This document shows, piece by piece, positions 8,618-17,819 of a DNA stretch of 64,000 bases. Within the stretch, counting starts at the first letter, position 1; the number at the start of each line of letters is the position of its first letter. This DNA comes from Enterococcus ratti (lineage in GTDB: Bacteria > Bacillota > Bacilli > Lactobacillales > Enterococcaceae). Below the pieces are notes generated by a model. It saw only the letters and a list, made by a program, of their open reading frames with translations. It was not told the DNA's origin and did not search any database. The translations under genes and the position numbers were made by a program. Where the stretch lies: positions 62,001 to 126,000 of the forward strand of contig NZ_JXLB01000005.1 of the NCBI RefSeq assembly GCF_001886195.1, read 5' to 3'.

Positions 8618-9434
8618 TTATCTCACCTACCTGGATGAAATTTTTCAATTCATCCCATTCATATTCGACTGGATTCTCCCGTCCTGTTAATCGAACATTT
8701 ATTAGTCGATTAAGCAGATTTAATCCTACAACTTTCCCTCTACCATCCGGAGTATCTACCATTGTTCCAAAATCAGGAAGTGTTCGTTTCGCTAACTCGT
8801 ATTCTTCATTCTCATATTGCAAGCAACACATCAATCGGCCACATAAACCAGATATTTTTGTGGGATTTAATGATAGTCCTTGATTTTTTGCCATTTTAAT
8901 TGATACTGGAACAAAATCACCTAAAAAAGAAGCACAACACAACGGCCGTCCACATGGACCCATTCCACCAATTAATTTTGTCTCATCACGTACCCCAATT
9001 TGTTGAAGTTCGATCCGTGTACGAAATACAGACGCTAAATCCTTAACTAGTTCCCGAAAATCAATGCGTCCATCCGCTGTAAATGTAAAAATTAACTTGC
9101 TACGATCTAATGTATATTCCACTTTTATAAGTTTCATCTCAAGTTGATGTTTTGCCACTTTTTCTTTTGCAATTACTAGGGCTTTTTTGGCATCTAATTT
9201 ATTTTTTCTATTTTTTTCAAGTTCTTCTTCTGTTGCTTTACGTAAAATAAGACTGGCTTGATCAGGTAATTCTTCAAGTGAAAGTTCTGCTTTAGGAATG
9301 GCAACAGTTGCAATATGTAAGTTTTTTTGAGATTCAACAATTACCTTATCGTTGTATTCATACGTTGAATTACCAGGCTTAAAATAATAGATATGACCTG
9401 CCTCTTTATAACGGACACCTACTACTTCAACCAT
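8610..9434 (-). CDS. ricT: RicT/YaaT, PSP1-domain regulatory iron-sulfur protein
   Basis: The protein of about 274 residues has the PSP1 C-terminal domain. The Cys pattern is CGRPLCCASFLGDFVPVS followed by CGRLMCCLQYENEEY. In Bacillus the RicAFT (YmcA-YlbF-YaaT) complex holds Fe-S clusters and works with RNase Y. A long Lys-rich stretch lies near residues 75-95. AAGGGGG directly abuts the ATG at 9440, so the next ATG at 9434, 6 bases further, is the likely start. Confidence 0.93.
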   Translation of the reverse strand: MVEVVGVRYKEAGHIYYFKPGNSTYEYNDKVIVESQKNLHIATVAIPKAELSLEELPDQASLILRKATEEELEKNRKNKLDAKKALVIAKEKVAKHQLEMKLIKVEYTLDRSKLIFTFTADGRIDFRELVKDLASVFRTRIELQQIGVRDETKLIGGMGPCGRPLCCASFLGDFVPVSIKMAKNQGLSLNPTKISGLCGRLMCCLQYENEEYELAKRTLPDFGTMVDTPDGRGKVVGLNLLNRLINVRLTGRENPVEYEWDELKNFIQVGEING

Positions 9435-9457
9435 TTCCATCCCCCTTGTTTCTCATT

Positions 9458-10411
9458 TTACATACTATTTTGTCCATAGATTGTTTGTAAGACAAATTGT
9501 TCCGCTACCGCTTGAAAGCTTACGTTACTTCTTAATTTTTGTTCTGCTAGTAAAATACGTTCAATCGTTTGATTTATGCGATACACTTTGCTAGAGTTTT
9601 CAGCTACTAAAGACTTTTGCAAAGCTTCCTGATAATAAAACAATAAAATAGATAAACCAGTCACTTGTTGTGATTTTTCTTTGTAAATCCGTATCAATTT
9701 TTTTTGTACGTAGATAAATGCCTGTGTATCATTTTTTTGTAAATACACAAACCACTGGCGAATCGAATCCTTAGCATCATTAAACCATTCATTTTGTGAT
9801 ATTTCAACTGCTTTTACAAAACTGTTCGTTAAGAAAGCTAAAAGTTTCGCTTTTTCTAATGGAATCTGCGCTTGTTGCAATTTGTGAATTAGTACTTCTC
9901 TAGGTAGTGCTTGAAAATGGAGAATCTGACATCTTGATTGGATTGTTGGTAAAATACGTCCAATTGAATCCGTTTCAAGAATTGTTAAAAAATCACCTGA
10001 TGGCTCTTCTAAAAATTTCAAAAGGCTATTTGCAGCACTTCTATTCATTTTTTCTGCTTCTTGAATTAGAAAAACTTTTCTTCGAGATTCATATCCGCTA
10101 CGACTAAATTCTACTTGTAAACGCCTCATCTGATCTACTTTAATTGTTTGACCTTCCGGCTTGATGGATAAAACATCGGGATGTTCTTGCGCTAAAATGC
10201 GTTGACAATTATTACACACACCACAAGGAAGATAATCGTTTTGATTCGTGCAAAAAAGATGTTGAGCTAGCCAGATTCCCATTTCGTGTTTTCCCGTTCC
10301 TTTTTCACCTTCAAAAAGATAAGCATGAGCAAGTCGCTCATGCTCAAAACTTCGTTGAAGCTGTTGGTACACGATCGGCTGCATTTGATCTAACATAAGT
10401 TCTTGATCCAT
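9458..10411 (-). CDS. holB: DNA polymerase III delta' subunit
   Basis: The 317-residue AAA+ clamp-loader subunit has a P-loop-like GEKGTGKHEMG, a zinc module CGVCNNCQRIL, and the sensor region KMNRSAANSLLKFLEEPSGD. It loads the beta clamp together with the dnaX product encoded about 2 kb upstream in the same leftward block. The start follows AGGAGG by 5 bases. The yaaQ gene ends 8 bases upstream. Confidence 0.96.
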   Translation of the reverse strand: MDQELMLDQMQPIVYQQLQRSFEHERLAHAYLFEGEKGTGKHEMGIWLAQHLFCTNQNDYLPCGVCNNCQRILAQEHPDVLSIKPEGQTIKVDQMRRLQVEFSRSGYESRRKVFLIQEAEKMNRSAANSLLKFLEEPSGDFLTILETDSIGRILPTIQSRCQILHFQALPREVLIHKLQQAQIPLEKAKLLAFLTNSFVKAVEISQNEWFNDAKDSIRQWFVYLQKNDTQAFIYVQKKLIRIYKEKSQQVTGLSILLFYYQEALQKSLVAENSSKVYRINQTIERILLAEQKLRSNVSFQAVAEQFVLQTIYGQNSM

Positions 10412-10419
10412 GGCGCCTC

Positions 10420-10749
10420 CTAAAATTGATGAAATCCTTCAACAGGTAAAACAAAAACTGTTGCTCCGCCGACTTCCACTTCTACTGGATAAGGCACACC
10501 GCCATCCATTGAAATATCCAGCGTCACTGGTGTTGAAACAAATTGCTTTCTAGACTCACACGTTTTTTTAATGATCTCTAATGCTTCATCTACACGTTCG
10601 TCTTCAATCCCAACAATAAATGTACTATTGCCTGCTTTTAAGAAGCCGCCCGTTGAAGACAGCTTAGTTGCACGAATGTTTGCATCAATCAATTCATTGG
10701 CTAAACGATTGCTGTCTTTGTCTTGAATAATAGCTAAAATGATTTTCAT
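10420..10749 (-). CDS. darA: YaaQ/DarA, PII-like cyclic-di-AMP receptor
   Basis: The 109-residue protein is typical of the DarA (PstA, YaaQ) family, with MKIILAIIQDKDSNRLANEL at the start, the STGGFLKAGNSTFIVG turn and a Phe-rich C-terminal end. These trimeric PII-like proteins bind c-di-AMP; downstream partners are poorly known. It sits between tmk and holB as in Bacillus and Enterococcus. Confidence 0.93.
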   Translation of the reverse strand: MKIILAIIQDKDSNRLANELIDANIRATKLSSTGGFLKAGNSTFIVGIEDERVDEALEIIKKTCESRKQFVSTPVTLDISMDGGVPYPVEVEVGGATVFVLPVEGFHQF

Positions 10750-10763
10750 GGATTGTCACCTTC

Positions 10764-11408
10764 CTAATTTTCAAAAAATTGTGGATATTGTTCAACAATA
10801 GCTCTGTAACTCGTCTGAAGCACTTCTTCAAAACTTTTTCTTGCATCAATTTTGTAAATACGTCCAGGATTTTCTTCTGCTAATTTTAAATAAGCGTGAC
10901 GTACACGTTGATGAAATTCTAATCCTTCTGAATCTAGTCGATCGATTTGTTCCTGCCGATTTTCTGCAATTCGACGCAATCCGGTATCTGAATCTACATC
11001 TAGATAGAGGGTAAAATCAGGAGCAGTTCCTTCTGTAGCAAACTCATTTAATTGAGCAATCGCACAAACGCCAATTTTGCGACCGGCTCCTTGATAGGCA
11101 AGTGAACTATCCACAAAACGGTCACATAACACAATCTTGCCTTGTGCTAAAGCAGGCAGCACTTTTTCTACTAAATGCTGTCTCCTTGCAGCTGCATACA
11201 GCAACGCTTCCGTACGCTCATCCATCCGATCATTTTCAGGGTCAAGAATGAGTGCACGAATTTTCTCGGCAATCGGAATACCACCCGGTTCTCTAGTTTG
11301 AATGATTTTTGCCTTTGCTACTTTTTTCAAAAGAGGAAATAGCTCAGTTAGAATGCTGGTTTTTCCAGCTCCATCTGGTCCTTCGATTGTAATAAATAGT
11401 CCGTTCAC
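10764..11408 (-). CDS. tmk: thymidylate kinase
   Basis: The 214-residue enzyme phosphorylates dTMP to dTDP. Visible motifs are the P-loop GPDGAGKTS, the DR-plus-substrate loop CDRFVDSSLAYQGAGRKIG, and a LID region RRIAENRQEQIDRLDSEG. Length and motifs are normal. It lies 14 bases upstream of yaaQ, in the replication operon. Confidence 0.97.
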   Translation of the reverse strand: MNGLFITIEGPDGAGKTSILTELFPLLKKVAKAKIIQTREPGGIPIAEKIRALILDPENDRMDERTEALLYAAARRQHLVEKVLPALAQGKIVLCDRFVDSSLAYQGAGRKIGVCAIAQLNEFATEGTAPDFTLYLDVDSDTGLRRIAENRQEQIDRLDSEGLEFHQRVRHAYLKLAEENPGRIYKIDARKSFEEVLQTSYRAIVEQYPQFFEN

Positions 11409-11467
11409 ATTTTTGCCTCCATCTCTTCCTTCTTTATTGTAGCTGAAAAGCTCATTTTATAAAAAGC

Positions 11468-12064
11468 TTATATCTCACGTCTACCTTCTACTGCTTTTAA
11501 CAAGGTCACTTCATCGGCGTATTCGATATCTGAACCAACAGATAAGCCATGAGCCAAACGAGTGACTTTGATGCCCGCTGGTTTAATCAAACGTGAAAGA
11601 TACATTGCTGTCGCTTCGCCTTCTGTGGTAGCATTCGTCGCAACAATCACTTCTTTTACTTGCTCATCATGTAGTCGTTCAAGTAAGGAAGAAATATTGA
11701 TATCTTCAGGTCCAGTTCCTTCCATTGGTGAAAGCACACCACAAAGTACATGATAAAGTCCATGATATTCCCGCATTTTTTCTAATGCCATCACGTCTTT
11801 TGGCTCTTCAACAACTAAAATGACTTCTTTATCTCTTGAAGGATCTTTACAAATCTCACAGGGATCTTCTTCAGTGATGTTGCCACAGATACTGCAAAAA
11901 TGGAGGTCTCTTTTGACGCTTAGTAAAGACTTGGCAAATTCATTGACCGTTTCGTCTTTCATATCAATCGTATAAAAAGCCAACCTTGTTGCTGTTTTTT
12001 GACCAATTCCCGGAAGTTTCATATAACTATCAATCAACTTTGCAATCGGTTCTGGATAGTGCAT
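11468..12064 (-). CDS. recR: recombination protein RecR
   Basis: The 198-residue protein has the helix-hairpin-helix segment [13 protein letters not shown], the zinc finger [16 protein letters not shown] and a Toprim domain ([15 protein letters not shown]). It works with RecF and RecO to load RecA at gaps. The RBS is AAAGGGGG. It follows the ebfC gene by 22 bases. Confidence 0.97.
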   Translation of the reverse strand: MHYPEPIAKLIDSYMKLPGIGQKTATRLAFYTIDMKDETVNEFAKSLLSVKRDLHFCSICGNITEEDPCEICKDPSRDKEVILVVEEPKDVMALEKMREYHGLYHVLCGVLSPMEGTGPEDINISSLLERLHDEQVKEVIVATNATTEGEATAMYLSRLIKPAGIKVTRLAHGLSVGSDIEYADEVTLLKAVEGRREI

Positions 12065-12086
12065 GTTTATCCCCCTTTAGGGAAAA

Positions 12087-12398
12087 TCAAAAAGGCAAGC
12101 CTTTAGCATATTTTCCCATTGTTTTTTCAGATTCTGTATCAATTTTTGTTAGTGCATCATTCACAGCCATCATTACTAAATCTTGCAGCATTTCTGTATC
12201 TTCAGGATCAACAAGTCCTTCACTGATATGGATGTCTTTCATTCGACGATTGCCAGTAAAAACGACTTTCACTAACTCATTGGTTGCTACACCTGTAAAC
12301 TCTGCTTTATTTAATTTTTCTTGTGCTTCGACCATTTCTTTTTGCATTTTTTGTACTTGTTTCATCATTCCTTGCATATTACCCATTCCGCGCATCAT
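12087..12398 (-). CDS. ebfC: YbaB/EbfC family nucleoid-associated protein
   Basis: The small DNA-binding protein (about 103 residues) is Met/Gln-rich at the N-terminus ([19 protein letters not shown]) and ends YAKGLPF. Partner genes dnaX and recR flank it, the usual order. An ATG at 12407 lies only one base from AAGGAG, so the ATG at 12398 is a better start. Confidence 0.93.
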   Translation of the reverse strand: MMRGMGNMQGMMKQVQKMQKEMVEAQEKLNKAEFTGVATNELVKVVFTGNRRMKDIHISEGLVDPEDTEMLQDLVMMAVNDALTKIDTESEKTMGKYAKGLPF

Positions 12399-12420
12399 CG
12401 TGTTCATTCTCCTTTTATGT

Positions 12421-14157
12421 TTAATCGTTCATGATGGTTACGACGTTTGTTCCAAACATTTCTTCTGCTTTTGAGACAATCGTTTCTTCAGTTGGTACTT
12501 GTGGGGGAATCAATTCAATCTCTGTTTCTGAATCTTCAGGAGCAAAAGAATCTTCCGTTCCTTCATCTTTTGCTTGCATCAAATAATCTTTACGAATCAA
12601 CGGCCAGCTTTCTCTTGTAATGTACACAGAATCTGGCGTATAGTCTTTGATCAATCGACTTAAATTATTATGGATGGAAAGTTGCAGCTCCTCATCATTA
12701 GTTGCTCGCTGACAAACAATCTCATAGTCAAAAGCAATGACCAATCCAGCTGGACTGGCTGCAACCGGCTCACTAGCTTTTAGCATGGCTCGTTGAGTAA
12801 CAGACAAACTCATTAGTAGGTCGTCCCAAACTTCTTTCACTTGGTTTAAATGCTTTCTCGTTGCTTTTTTTAACACCTTGTACACTTGTTCAGTTGGCAC
12901 ACGATACGTACTTGCTTGCTTTTTTTGGACCGGTGCTTGACTTTGTTTTGTAGAAGGCAAAGATGAAATGTCATTTTTTTTAATCTCATTGATTTCTTTT
13001 TTTAATTCTTTTATCTCTGTTTCTAACTTTGTAATCTGCTGCTGAGCCGTTTCATTGGATTGAACAATGATTGGATGAACTGCTTGAGCCAGTTTGACGG
13101 TAGCTACTTCCAAATAGATTGTTGCACTATTTGTAAAACGAATTTCATTTTGTGTGTCGCTTAAAATGCGAATCATTTGAAAAAGTCGATCTGCTGATAT
13201 CTGTTTTGATAGCTCAACAAAGGGTTCTGTGATAGACGTTAGTTGTTCTGCTGCTAAATTTGGTGCTTGTTGATAGATTAAAAGATCCCTACAATACTGT
13301 AACAGATCTTCTAAAAAACGTCGTGATTCTTTTCCTGCTGCTAATATGCCGGCTAAGTTTTCTAATGCTTTAGATACTTCGTTTTTAATGCACGCTTCTA
13401 GAAATTCATCCATCATTTCATTAGTTAAGCTGCCGGTTACTTGCATCGCATCCTCTAAAGTAACCTTCCCATTACTAAAAGAGATGGCCTGATCCATAAT
13501 ACTTAACGCATCTCGCATCCCACCTTCTGCTGCACGAGCAATGACTCCTAGGGCCGACTCTTCATGACAGATGGCAGATTGATTTAAAATAAATGCCAAG
13601 TGTTCGATAATATCTGCGGTGTTGATTCGCTTAAAATCAAAACGCTGAGTCCTAGAAATAATTGTAGCTGGAATCTTATGCGGCTCAGTTGTTGCTAAAA
13701 TAAATATCACGTTTTCTTTTGGTTCTTCTAATGTTTTCAATAGGGCATTGAAGGCTCCGGTGGAAAGCATGTGAACTTCATCTATGATATAAATTTTATA
13801 AGCTGCTTTCGTGGGCGCATAATTTGCACGATCTCGTATAAAACGGATTTCTTCTACCCCATTATTGCTGGCTGCGTCAATTTCAATGACGTCTTCTTGC
13901 GTGCCTGTTGTAATGGACTGACACATTTCACAACGGTTGCAAGGCTCTCCGTCTTGACTATGGAGGCAGTTGATCGCTTTTGCAAATATTTTTGCTGCAC
14001 TCGTTTTACCAGTTCCTCGCGGTCCTGTAAACAGATAAGCGTGAGAAGTTTTGTGGGAAACGATAGCATTTTTCAACGTCTGCGTAACAGCTTTTTGTCC
14101 AACAAGATCGTCAAAGCGCTGAGAACGCCAGACGCGATATAGTGCTTGGTATGCCAT
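12421..14157 (-). CDS. dnaX: DNA polymerase III subunit gamma/tau
   Basis: The 578-residue clamp-loader ATPase has Walker [13 protein letters not shown], a zinc module ([16 protein letters not shown]), Walker B IIDEVHML, and sensor 1 [10 protein letters not shown]. After the collar domain there is a coiled, Lys/Glu-rich stretch at about 370-395, then a tau-specific C-terminus. Two A-runs occur there: 8 A at minus positions 12981-12974, and 7 A just upstream. A -1 shift on either gives a stop within one to three codons, so a short gamma-like form (about 395 residues) is possible (see findings). The start follows AAGGGGG. Confidence 0.97.
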   Translation of the reverse strand: MAYQALYRVWRSQRFDDLVGQKAVTQTLKNAIVSHKTSHAYLFTGPRGTGKTSAAKIFAKAINCLHSQDGEPCNRCEMCQSITTGTQEDVIEIDAASNNGVEEIRFIRDRANYAPTKAAYKIYIIDEVHMLSTGAFNALLKTLEEPKENVIFILATTEPHKIPATIISRTQRFDFKRINTADIIEHLAFILNQSAICHEESALGVIARAAEGGMRDALSIMDQAISFSNGKVTLEDAMQVTGSLTNEMMDEFLEACIKNEVSKALENLAGILAAGKESRRFLEDLLQYCRDLLIYQQAPNLAAEQLTSITEPFVELSKQISADRLFQMIRILSDTQNEIRFTNSATIYLEVATVKLAQAVHPIIVQSNETAQQQITKLETEIKELKKEINEIKKNDISSLPSTKQSQAPVQKKQASTYRVPTEQVYKVLKKATRKHLNQVKEVWDDLLMSLSVTQRAMLKASEPVAASPAGLVIAFDYEIVCQRATNDEELQLSIHNNLSRLIKDYTPDSVYITRESWPLIRKDYLMQAKDEGTEDSFAPEDSETEIELIPPQVPTEETIVSKAEEMFGTNVVTIMND

Positions 14158-14193
14158 GAAGATCCCCCTTTTTTGAAAAATTCACTATTTTTT

Positions 14194-14199
14194 ATTATA
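14194..14199 (-). promoter_or_regulatory. -10 box for the dnaX block
   Basis: A consensus TATAAT lies 37 bases before the dnaX start on the minus strand. A clear -35 box is not seen 17 bases upstream. Confidence 0.45.
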
Positions 14200-14364
14200 C
14201 GTGATTTTGCTAAAAAAAACTACTATAGTTACTAGAAGTTCTAAGAAAGTGACATGCTGTTTTAACTGTTTTTAGAAACATTTGATTTTCTTTTGCGAAT
14301 AATTCCCTTTTACACCGGTAACAAAAATCTCCAACTTTCGTCTGAAATCTTTTTGTTTTTCCTG

Positions 14365-14373
14365 TGGTATAAT
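14365..14373 (+). promoter_or_regulatory. extended -10 promoter of the SPFH operon
   Basis: TGGTATAAT is an extended -10 element 50 bases before the SPFH gene start. The -35 region is T-rich without a good box, as usual for extended -10 promoters. Confidence 0.6.
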
Positions 14374-14423
14374 GAAGATCAATCATTTAAACAACCATTA
14401 TTAGTATTTAGGGAGGAATTTTT

Positions 14424-15671
14424 ATGGGTCTTATCAAAGCGGCGACAAGTATGATTGGTGGCGGATTAGCAGATCAATGGCTCGAAGTGATCGAACCGGC
14501 TGATATGAATGATGTGACAGTCATGACAAAAGGGGTAAAGGTACGAAAAGATGATAGACGCGGAGCAAACCGCAAAGGAACTGAAGACTTCTTAACAGAT
14601 GGAACGATCGTACATGTCTACCCAAATATGATGATGCTTCTTGTTGATGGCGGTAAAATTATTGACTACACTGCTGAAGAAGGCTATTACACTATCAATA
14701 ATAATTCTGCTCCTTCTATGTTCAATGGTTCATTGAAAGGAGCTATCGCAGAAACATTTGATCGATTTAAATTTGGTGGAGTGACGCCTCAAAAGCAACA
14801 AGTTTTTTATATCAATTTACAAGAAATTAAAGGAATTAAATTTGGAACAAGTTCACCATTAAATTATTTTGATAATTTTTATAATGCCGAATTATTTTTA
14901 CGTGCACATGGTACTTATTCCATTCATATTACCGATCCAATCTTATTTTATACCAATGCCATTCCTAAAAATAAAACACAAGTGGAAATCACTGATATTA
15001 ACGAACAATACTTAGCAGAATTTTTAACTGCCTTACAAGCAGCCATTAACCAAATGTCTGCGGATGGTCAACGGATCTCTTATGTTCCATCAAAAAGCTT
15101 GGAATTGAGTAAATATATGAGCAACGTATTAGATGATTCATGGAAAGAATTGCGCGGAATGGAGATTGTCTCTGTAGCTGTAGCAAGTATTTCTTATACA
15201 GATGATTCCATAAAATTAATCAATATGCGAAATGAAGGAGCAATGCTAGGTGATCCAAGTATTCGTGAAGGATACGTTCAAGGATCAATTGCCAGAGGGA
15301 TGGAAGCAGCTGGAAAAAATGATGCAGGAGCAATGACGGGTTTTATGGGAATGGGTATGGGCATGAACACAAATGGCTCTTACCTTTCACAAGCTGCTCA
15401 AAATAATCAAGAACAAATAAAGCAACAATCAGAAAAACAAAACCAGCAAATGGCTCAAGGAAATAATAACACTTGGACGTGTCCTATCTGTAAAACAGAA
15501 AATACTGGAAAATTTTGTTCAAATTGTGGTACGCAAAAACCCGTTGCAAATGCCCAACCAAAATTACAAATGAAATGCAGTGAATGCAACGAAGTGGTTG
15601 ATCTTTCCAATGGCATACCTAAATTTTGTCCAAATTGTGGAAAACCATTTAAAGGAATTCCACTTGATTAA
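14424..15671 (+). CDS. SPFH-domain (YdjI/virion-core-like) protein with C-terminal zinc ribbons
   Basis: The 415-residue protein has an SPFH-type domain over about the first 290 residues. A Met/Gly/Gln-rich linker (GFMGMGMGMNTNG) follows. Two zinc ribbons close it: CPICKTENTGKFCSNCG and CSECNEVVDLSNGIPKFC. Bacillus YdjI has this form and, with YdjG and YdjH, recruits the PspA homologue YdjF to membranes under stress. The same three families occur here in the order I-G-H, without a pspA gene. RBS GGGAGGAA. Confidence 0.85.
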   Translation: MGLIKAATSMIGGGLADQWLEVIEPADMNDVTVMTKGVKVRKDDRRGANRKGTEDFLTDGTIVHVYPNMMMLLVDGGKIIDYTAEEGYYTINNNSAPSMFNGSLKGAIAETFDRFKFGGVTPQKQQVFYINLQEIKGIKFGTSSPLNYFDNFYNAELFLRAHGTYSIHITDPILFYTNAIPKNKTQVEITDINEQYLAEFLTALQAAINQMSADGQRISYVPSKSLELSKYMSNVLDDSWKELRGMEIVSVAVASISYTDDSIKLINMRNEGAMLGDPSIREGYVQGSIARGMEAAGKNDAGAMTGFMGMGMGMNTNGSYLSQAAQNNQEQIKQQSEKQNQQMAQGNNNTWTCPICKTENTGKFCSNCGTQKPVANAQPKLQMKCSECNEVVDLSNGIPKFCPNCGKPFKGIPLD

Positions 15672-15693
15672 GCCCTAGAAAGGTGTAAACGAA

Positions 15694-16893
15694 ATGGATG
15701 TTCTTACACATAAATGCCCAAACTGCGGCGGTCCTCTCATTTTTGATCCTAAAGATCAAAAATTCCATTGTGAATATTGCTTAAATGTCTATACAGAAGC
15801 TGAAGTTAGTCAGTACGAGCAAGCACAAAAAGCAGCTGTTGGGGTAGACAATCAATTACAAGACAAAGGTACCGCTGAACAAGAATTGACTTTTACTGCA
15901 AGTGAACAGTTGGAACAAATGGATGAAGCCCAACGAAAATCATTTGAAGAAGCGGGGGGACTTACTGATTCAAGCGATCAAGCCACTTTAACTCAAGACA
16001 GCAAAGAAAAAGCTGCAATGGATTTATTTTTGTGTCCTAATTGCGGTGCGCAAATTGTAACCGATGCGACAACTGCTGCTACTTATTGCTATTATTGCCA
16101 CAATCCAGTTGTCTTATCTGGTCGTTTAAGTGGAAAGTTTTTGCCTAATAAAGTCTTGCCTTTTGCAGTAGAAAAAGAAGAAGCCATAGAAAAATTTCTG
16201 GCTTGGACAAAGAAAAAATGGTTTGTACCTAAAACTTTCTTCAATAAAGACCAAATCGATAAACTCACTGGCGTCTATTTTCCTTATTGGTCAACAGAGG
16301 CTTCGGTTAACGGTTCTTTACAAGCAACTGGCACCGTGATCCGCATTTGGCGAGTAGGTGATATTGAATATACTGAAACCAAACAGTTTTCCGTTCATCG
16401 AGCCGGTACACTTTCTTTTAAAGAATTGGTAAAAAATGCCTTATCTAAAAACACGCAGCAAAAAATGGTCGAAGCTGTTCAACCTTTTCCTCTAAATAAA
16501 GCAATTGGTTTTAAAAGTCAATATTTAGCTGGTTTCCAAGCAGAAAAGCGAGACATAGAATACGAAGCCATAACCACACAAATTCAAAAAGAACTGCAAG
16601 AGTATTCAGAAAGTCTTTTGCGTGACACGACAAGCAGCTACACCACATTAACAAATGTTCACACTTCTGCGGAAATTGCCAGTGAAAAAAAGGAATATGT
16701 TCTTTTACCTGTATGGCTGGTTACTTATCGTAGTGAGGATGCCAGTAAAAAAGTTTATTACTATGCAATGAATGGACAAACAGGAAAAGTCAGTGGCGTC
16801 TTACCAATTAGTCATAAAAAACTTGGTGTAACAGCGATCGGATTGTTTACTATACTTACGATCCTCTTTATGATTGGAGGATATTTAATATGA
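15694..16893 (+). CDS. YdjG-like zinc-ribbon membrane protein
   Basis: The 399-residue protein opens with a zinc ribbon (CPNCGGPLIFDPKDQKFHC) and has a second one near residue 112 (CPNCGAQIVTDATTAATYC). A large soluble region follows, and the chain ends in a single membrane helix (LGVTAIGLFTILTILFMIGGYLI). It is sometimes annotated as a primosomal N'-like protein because of the ribbons, but the context and tail fit YdjG. It overlaps the next gene by 4 bases (ATGA). Confidence 0.82.
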   Translation: MDVLTHKCPNCGGPLIFDPKDQKFHCEYCLNVYTEAEVSQYEQAQKAAVGVDNQLQDKGTAEQELTFTASEQLEQMDEAQRKSFEEAGGLTDSSDQATLTQDSKEKAAMDLFLCPNCGAQIVTDATTAATYCYYCHNPVVLSGRLSGKFLPNKVLPFAVEKEEAIEKFLAWTKKKWFVPKTFFNKDQIDKLTGVYFPYWSTEASVNGSLQATGTVIRIWRVGDIEYTETKQFSVHRAGTLSFKELVKNALSKNTQQKMVEAVQPFPLNKAIGFKSQYLAGFQAEKRDIEYEAITTQIQKELQEYSESLLRDTTSSYTTLTNVHTSAEIASEKKEYVLLPVWLVTYRSEDASKKVYYYAMNGQTGKVSGVLPISHKKLGVTAIGLFTILTILFMIGGYLI

Positions 16894-17684
16894 AAAAAAA
16901 CCTTTTGCTCTTTTTTCTAATGACCATTAGTTTCTTTTGGGGATCTTCAGTAGATGCCGCTACGCCAACAGTTGAGGATGCAGCTGGCTTATTTACTCAA
17001 GAGGAGATTCAAGCGTTAGAAAAACAAGCTCAGTCAATCAATGAAAAAATAAAAGGCCAAATATTGATTGTGACAACTACCTCAAATTCAAAAAGCCCGC
17101 AAACATTTGCAGACAACTACTTAAGAAATGCAGTAGGAAACAATCAAAATGGTTCTGTTTTATTGTTAGATATGGGACAGCGTGAAATCTATATTTCCAC
17201 TTCGGGTAATATGATTGATTATCTTAATGATAAACGTATTGATAAAACTTTGGATGCTATCTACGAGCAAATGACTCACTCCGCTTACTTTGCAGCAGCT
17301 CAGACTTATTTAACAAAGGCTTCGGAATACATCAAAGCCGGCATTTCAGACGGTCATTATCGCATCGATGAGAAAACTGGGAAAATCACACGTTATAAAG
17401 TATTGACCACAACAGAAATTATTGTTTCCGTTGTGCTGGCTTTCATTTTAAGTCTTGTTTTTTATTTCATTACTATCTCTAGGTACCAATTAAAGTCGGG
17501 AACGTATAAATACCCATTTAGAGAAAAATCAAATATAAAGTTAACCGATAAAACCGATCATTTGACTAACTCCTTTGTTACAACTCGACGGATCCCAAAA
17601 AGTCCACCTCCAGGAAGCGGTGGTGGAAGTACAACCCATTCCAGTGGTGGCGGAACATTTGGCGGAGGCGGTCGAAGTTTTTAA
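16890..17684 (+). CDS. TPM-domain membrane protein (YdjH-like)
   Basis: The 264-residue protein has a signal peptide (cleavage likely after VDA, residue 24), an extracytoplasmic TPM domain (about 25-150, VEDAAGLFTQEEIQALEKQA) and a membrane helix at about 175-197. A cytosolic tail ends in a Gly/Ser-rich stretch (PPPGSGGGSTTHSS, then GGGTFGGGGRSF). The topology resembles Bacillus YdjH, partner of YdjG and YdjI. Translation is coupled to the preceding gene. Confidence 0.87.
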   Translation: MKKNLLLFFLMTISFFWGSSVDAATPTVEDAAGLFTQEEIQALEKQAQSINEKIKGQILIVTTTSNSKSPQTFADNYLRNAVGNNQNGSVLLLDMGQREIYISTSGNMIDYLNDKRIDKTLDAIYEQMTHSAYFAAAQTYLTKASEYIKAGISDGHYRIDEKTGKITRYKVLTTTEIIVSVVLAFILSLVFYFITISRYQLKSGTYKYPFREKSNIKLTDKTDHLTNSFVTTRRIPKSPPPGSGGGSTTHSSGGGTFGGGGRSF

Positions 17685-17704
17685 CGCTTTATAAACTTCA
17701 AAAA

Positions 17705-17769
17705 AGATGCTTTTTTCATGCACGGTCATTCATTTACGCTGACATAGCTGCATGGAAGAAGCATCTTCT
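17705..17769. terminator. long hairpin between the TPM gene and the Crp-type gene
   Basis: Arms of 19 bp (17705-17723, beginning AAGATGCTT, with 17751-17769, ending AAGCATCTT) pair with only two G-U pairs. The 27-nt loop contains a small inner GTCA/TGAC stem. A T-rich stretch follows on the plus strand (TCTATTTTTATTTG), which makes it a terminator for the rightward operon. Confidence 0.8.
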
Positions 17770-17787
17770 ATTTTTATTTGTTTATCA

Positions 17788-17819
17788 ATTATTAGAAGAT
17801 AATATTATCTTCTAATAAT
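17788..17819. repeat. 32-bp perfect palindrome spanning the stop codon of the Crp-type gene
   Basis: The half-site is ATTATTAGAAGATAAT and the other half is its exact reverse complement. It covers the last codons and stop of the leftward regulator gene. As RNA it would form a 3' hairpin and may act as terminator or stabiliser. Confidence 0.8.

Noticed and set aside
14158..14423. SRP RNA (ffs) upstream of dnaX
   Set aside because: The conserved SRP Alu/S-domain motifs were not found; only promoter elements are visible.
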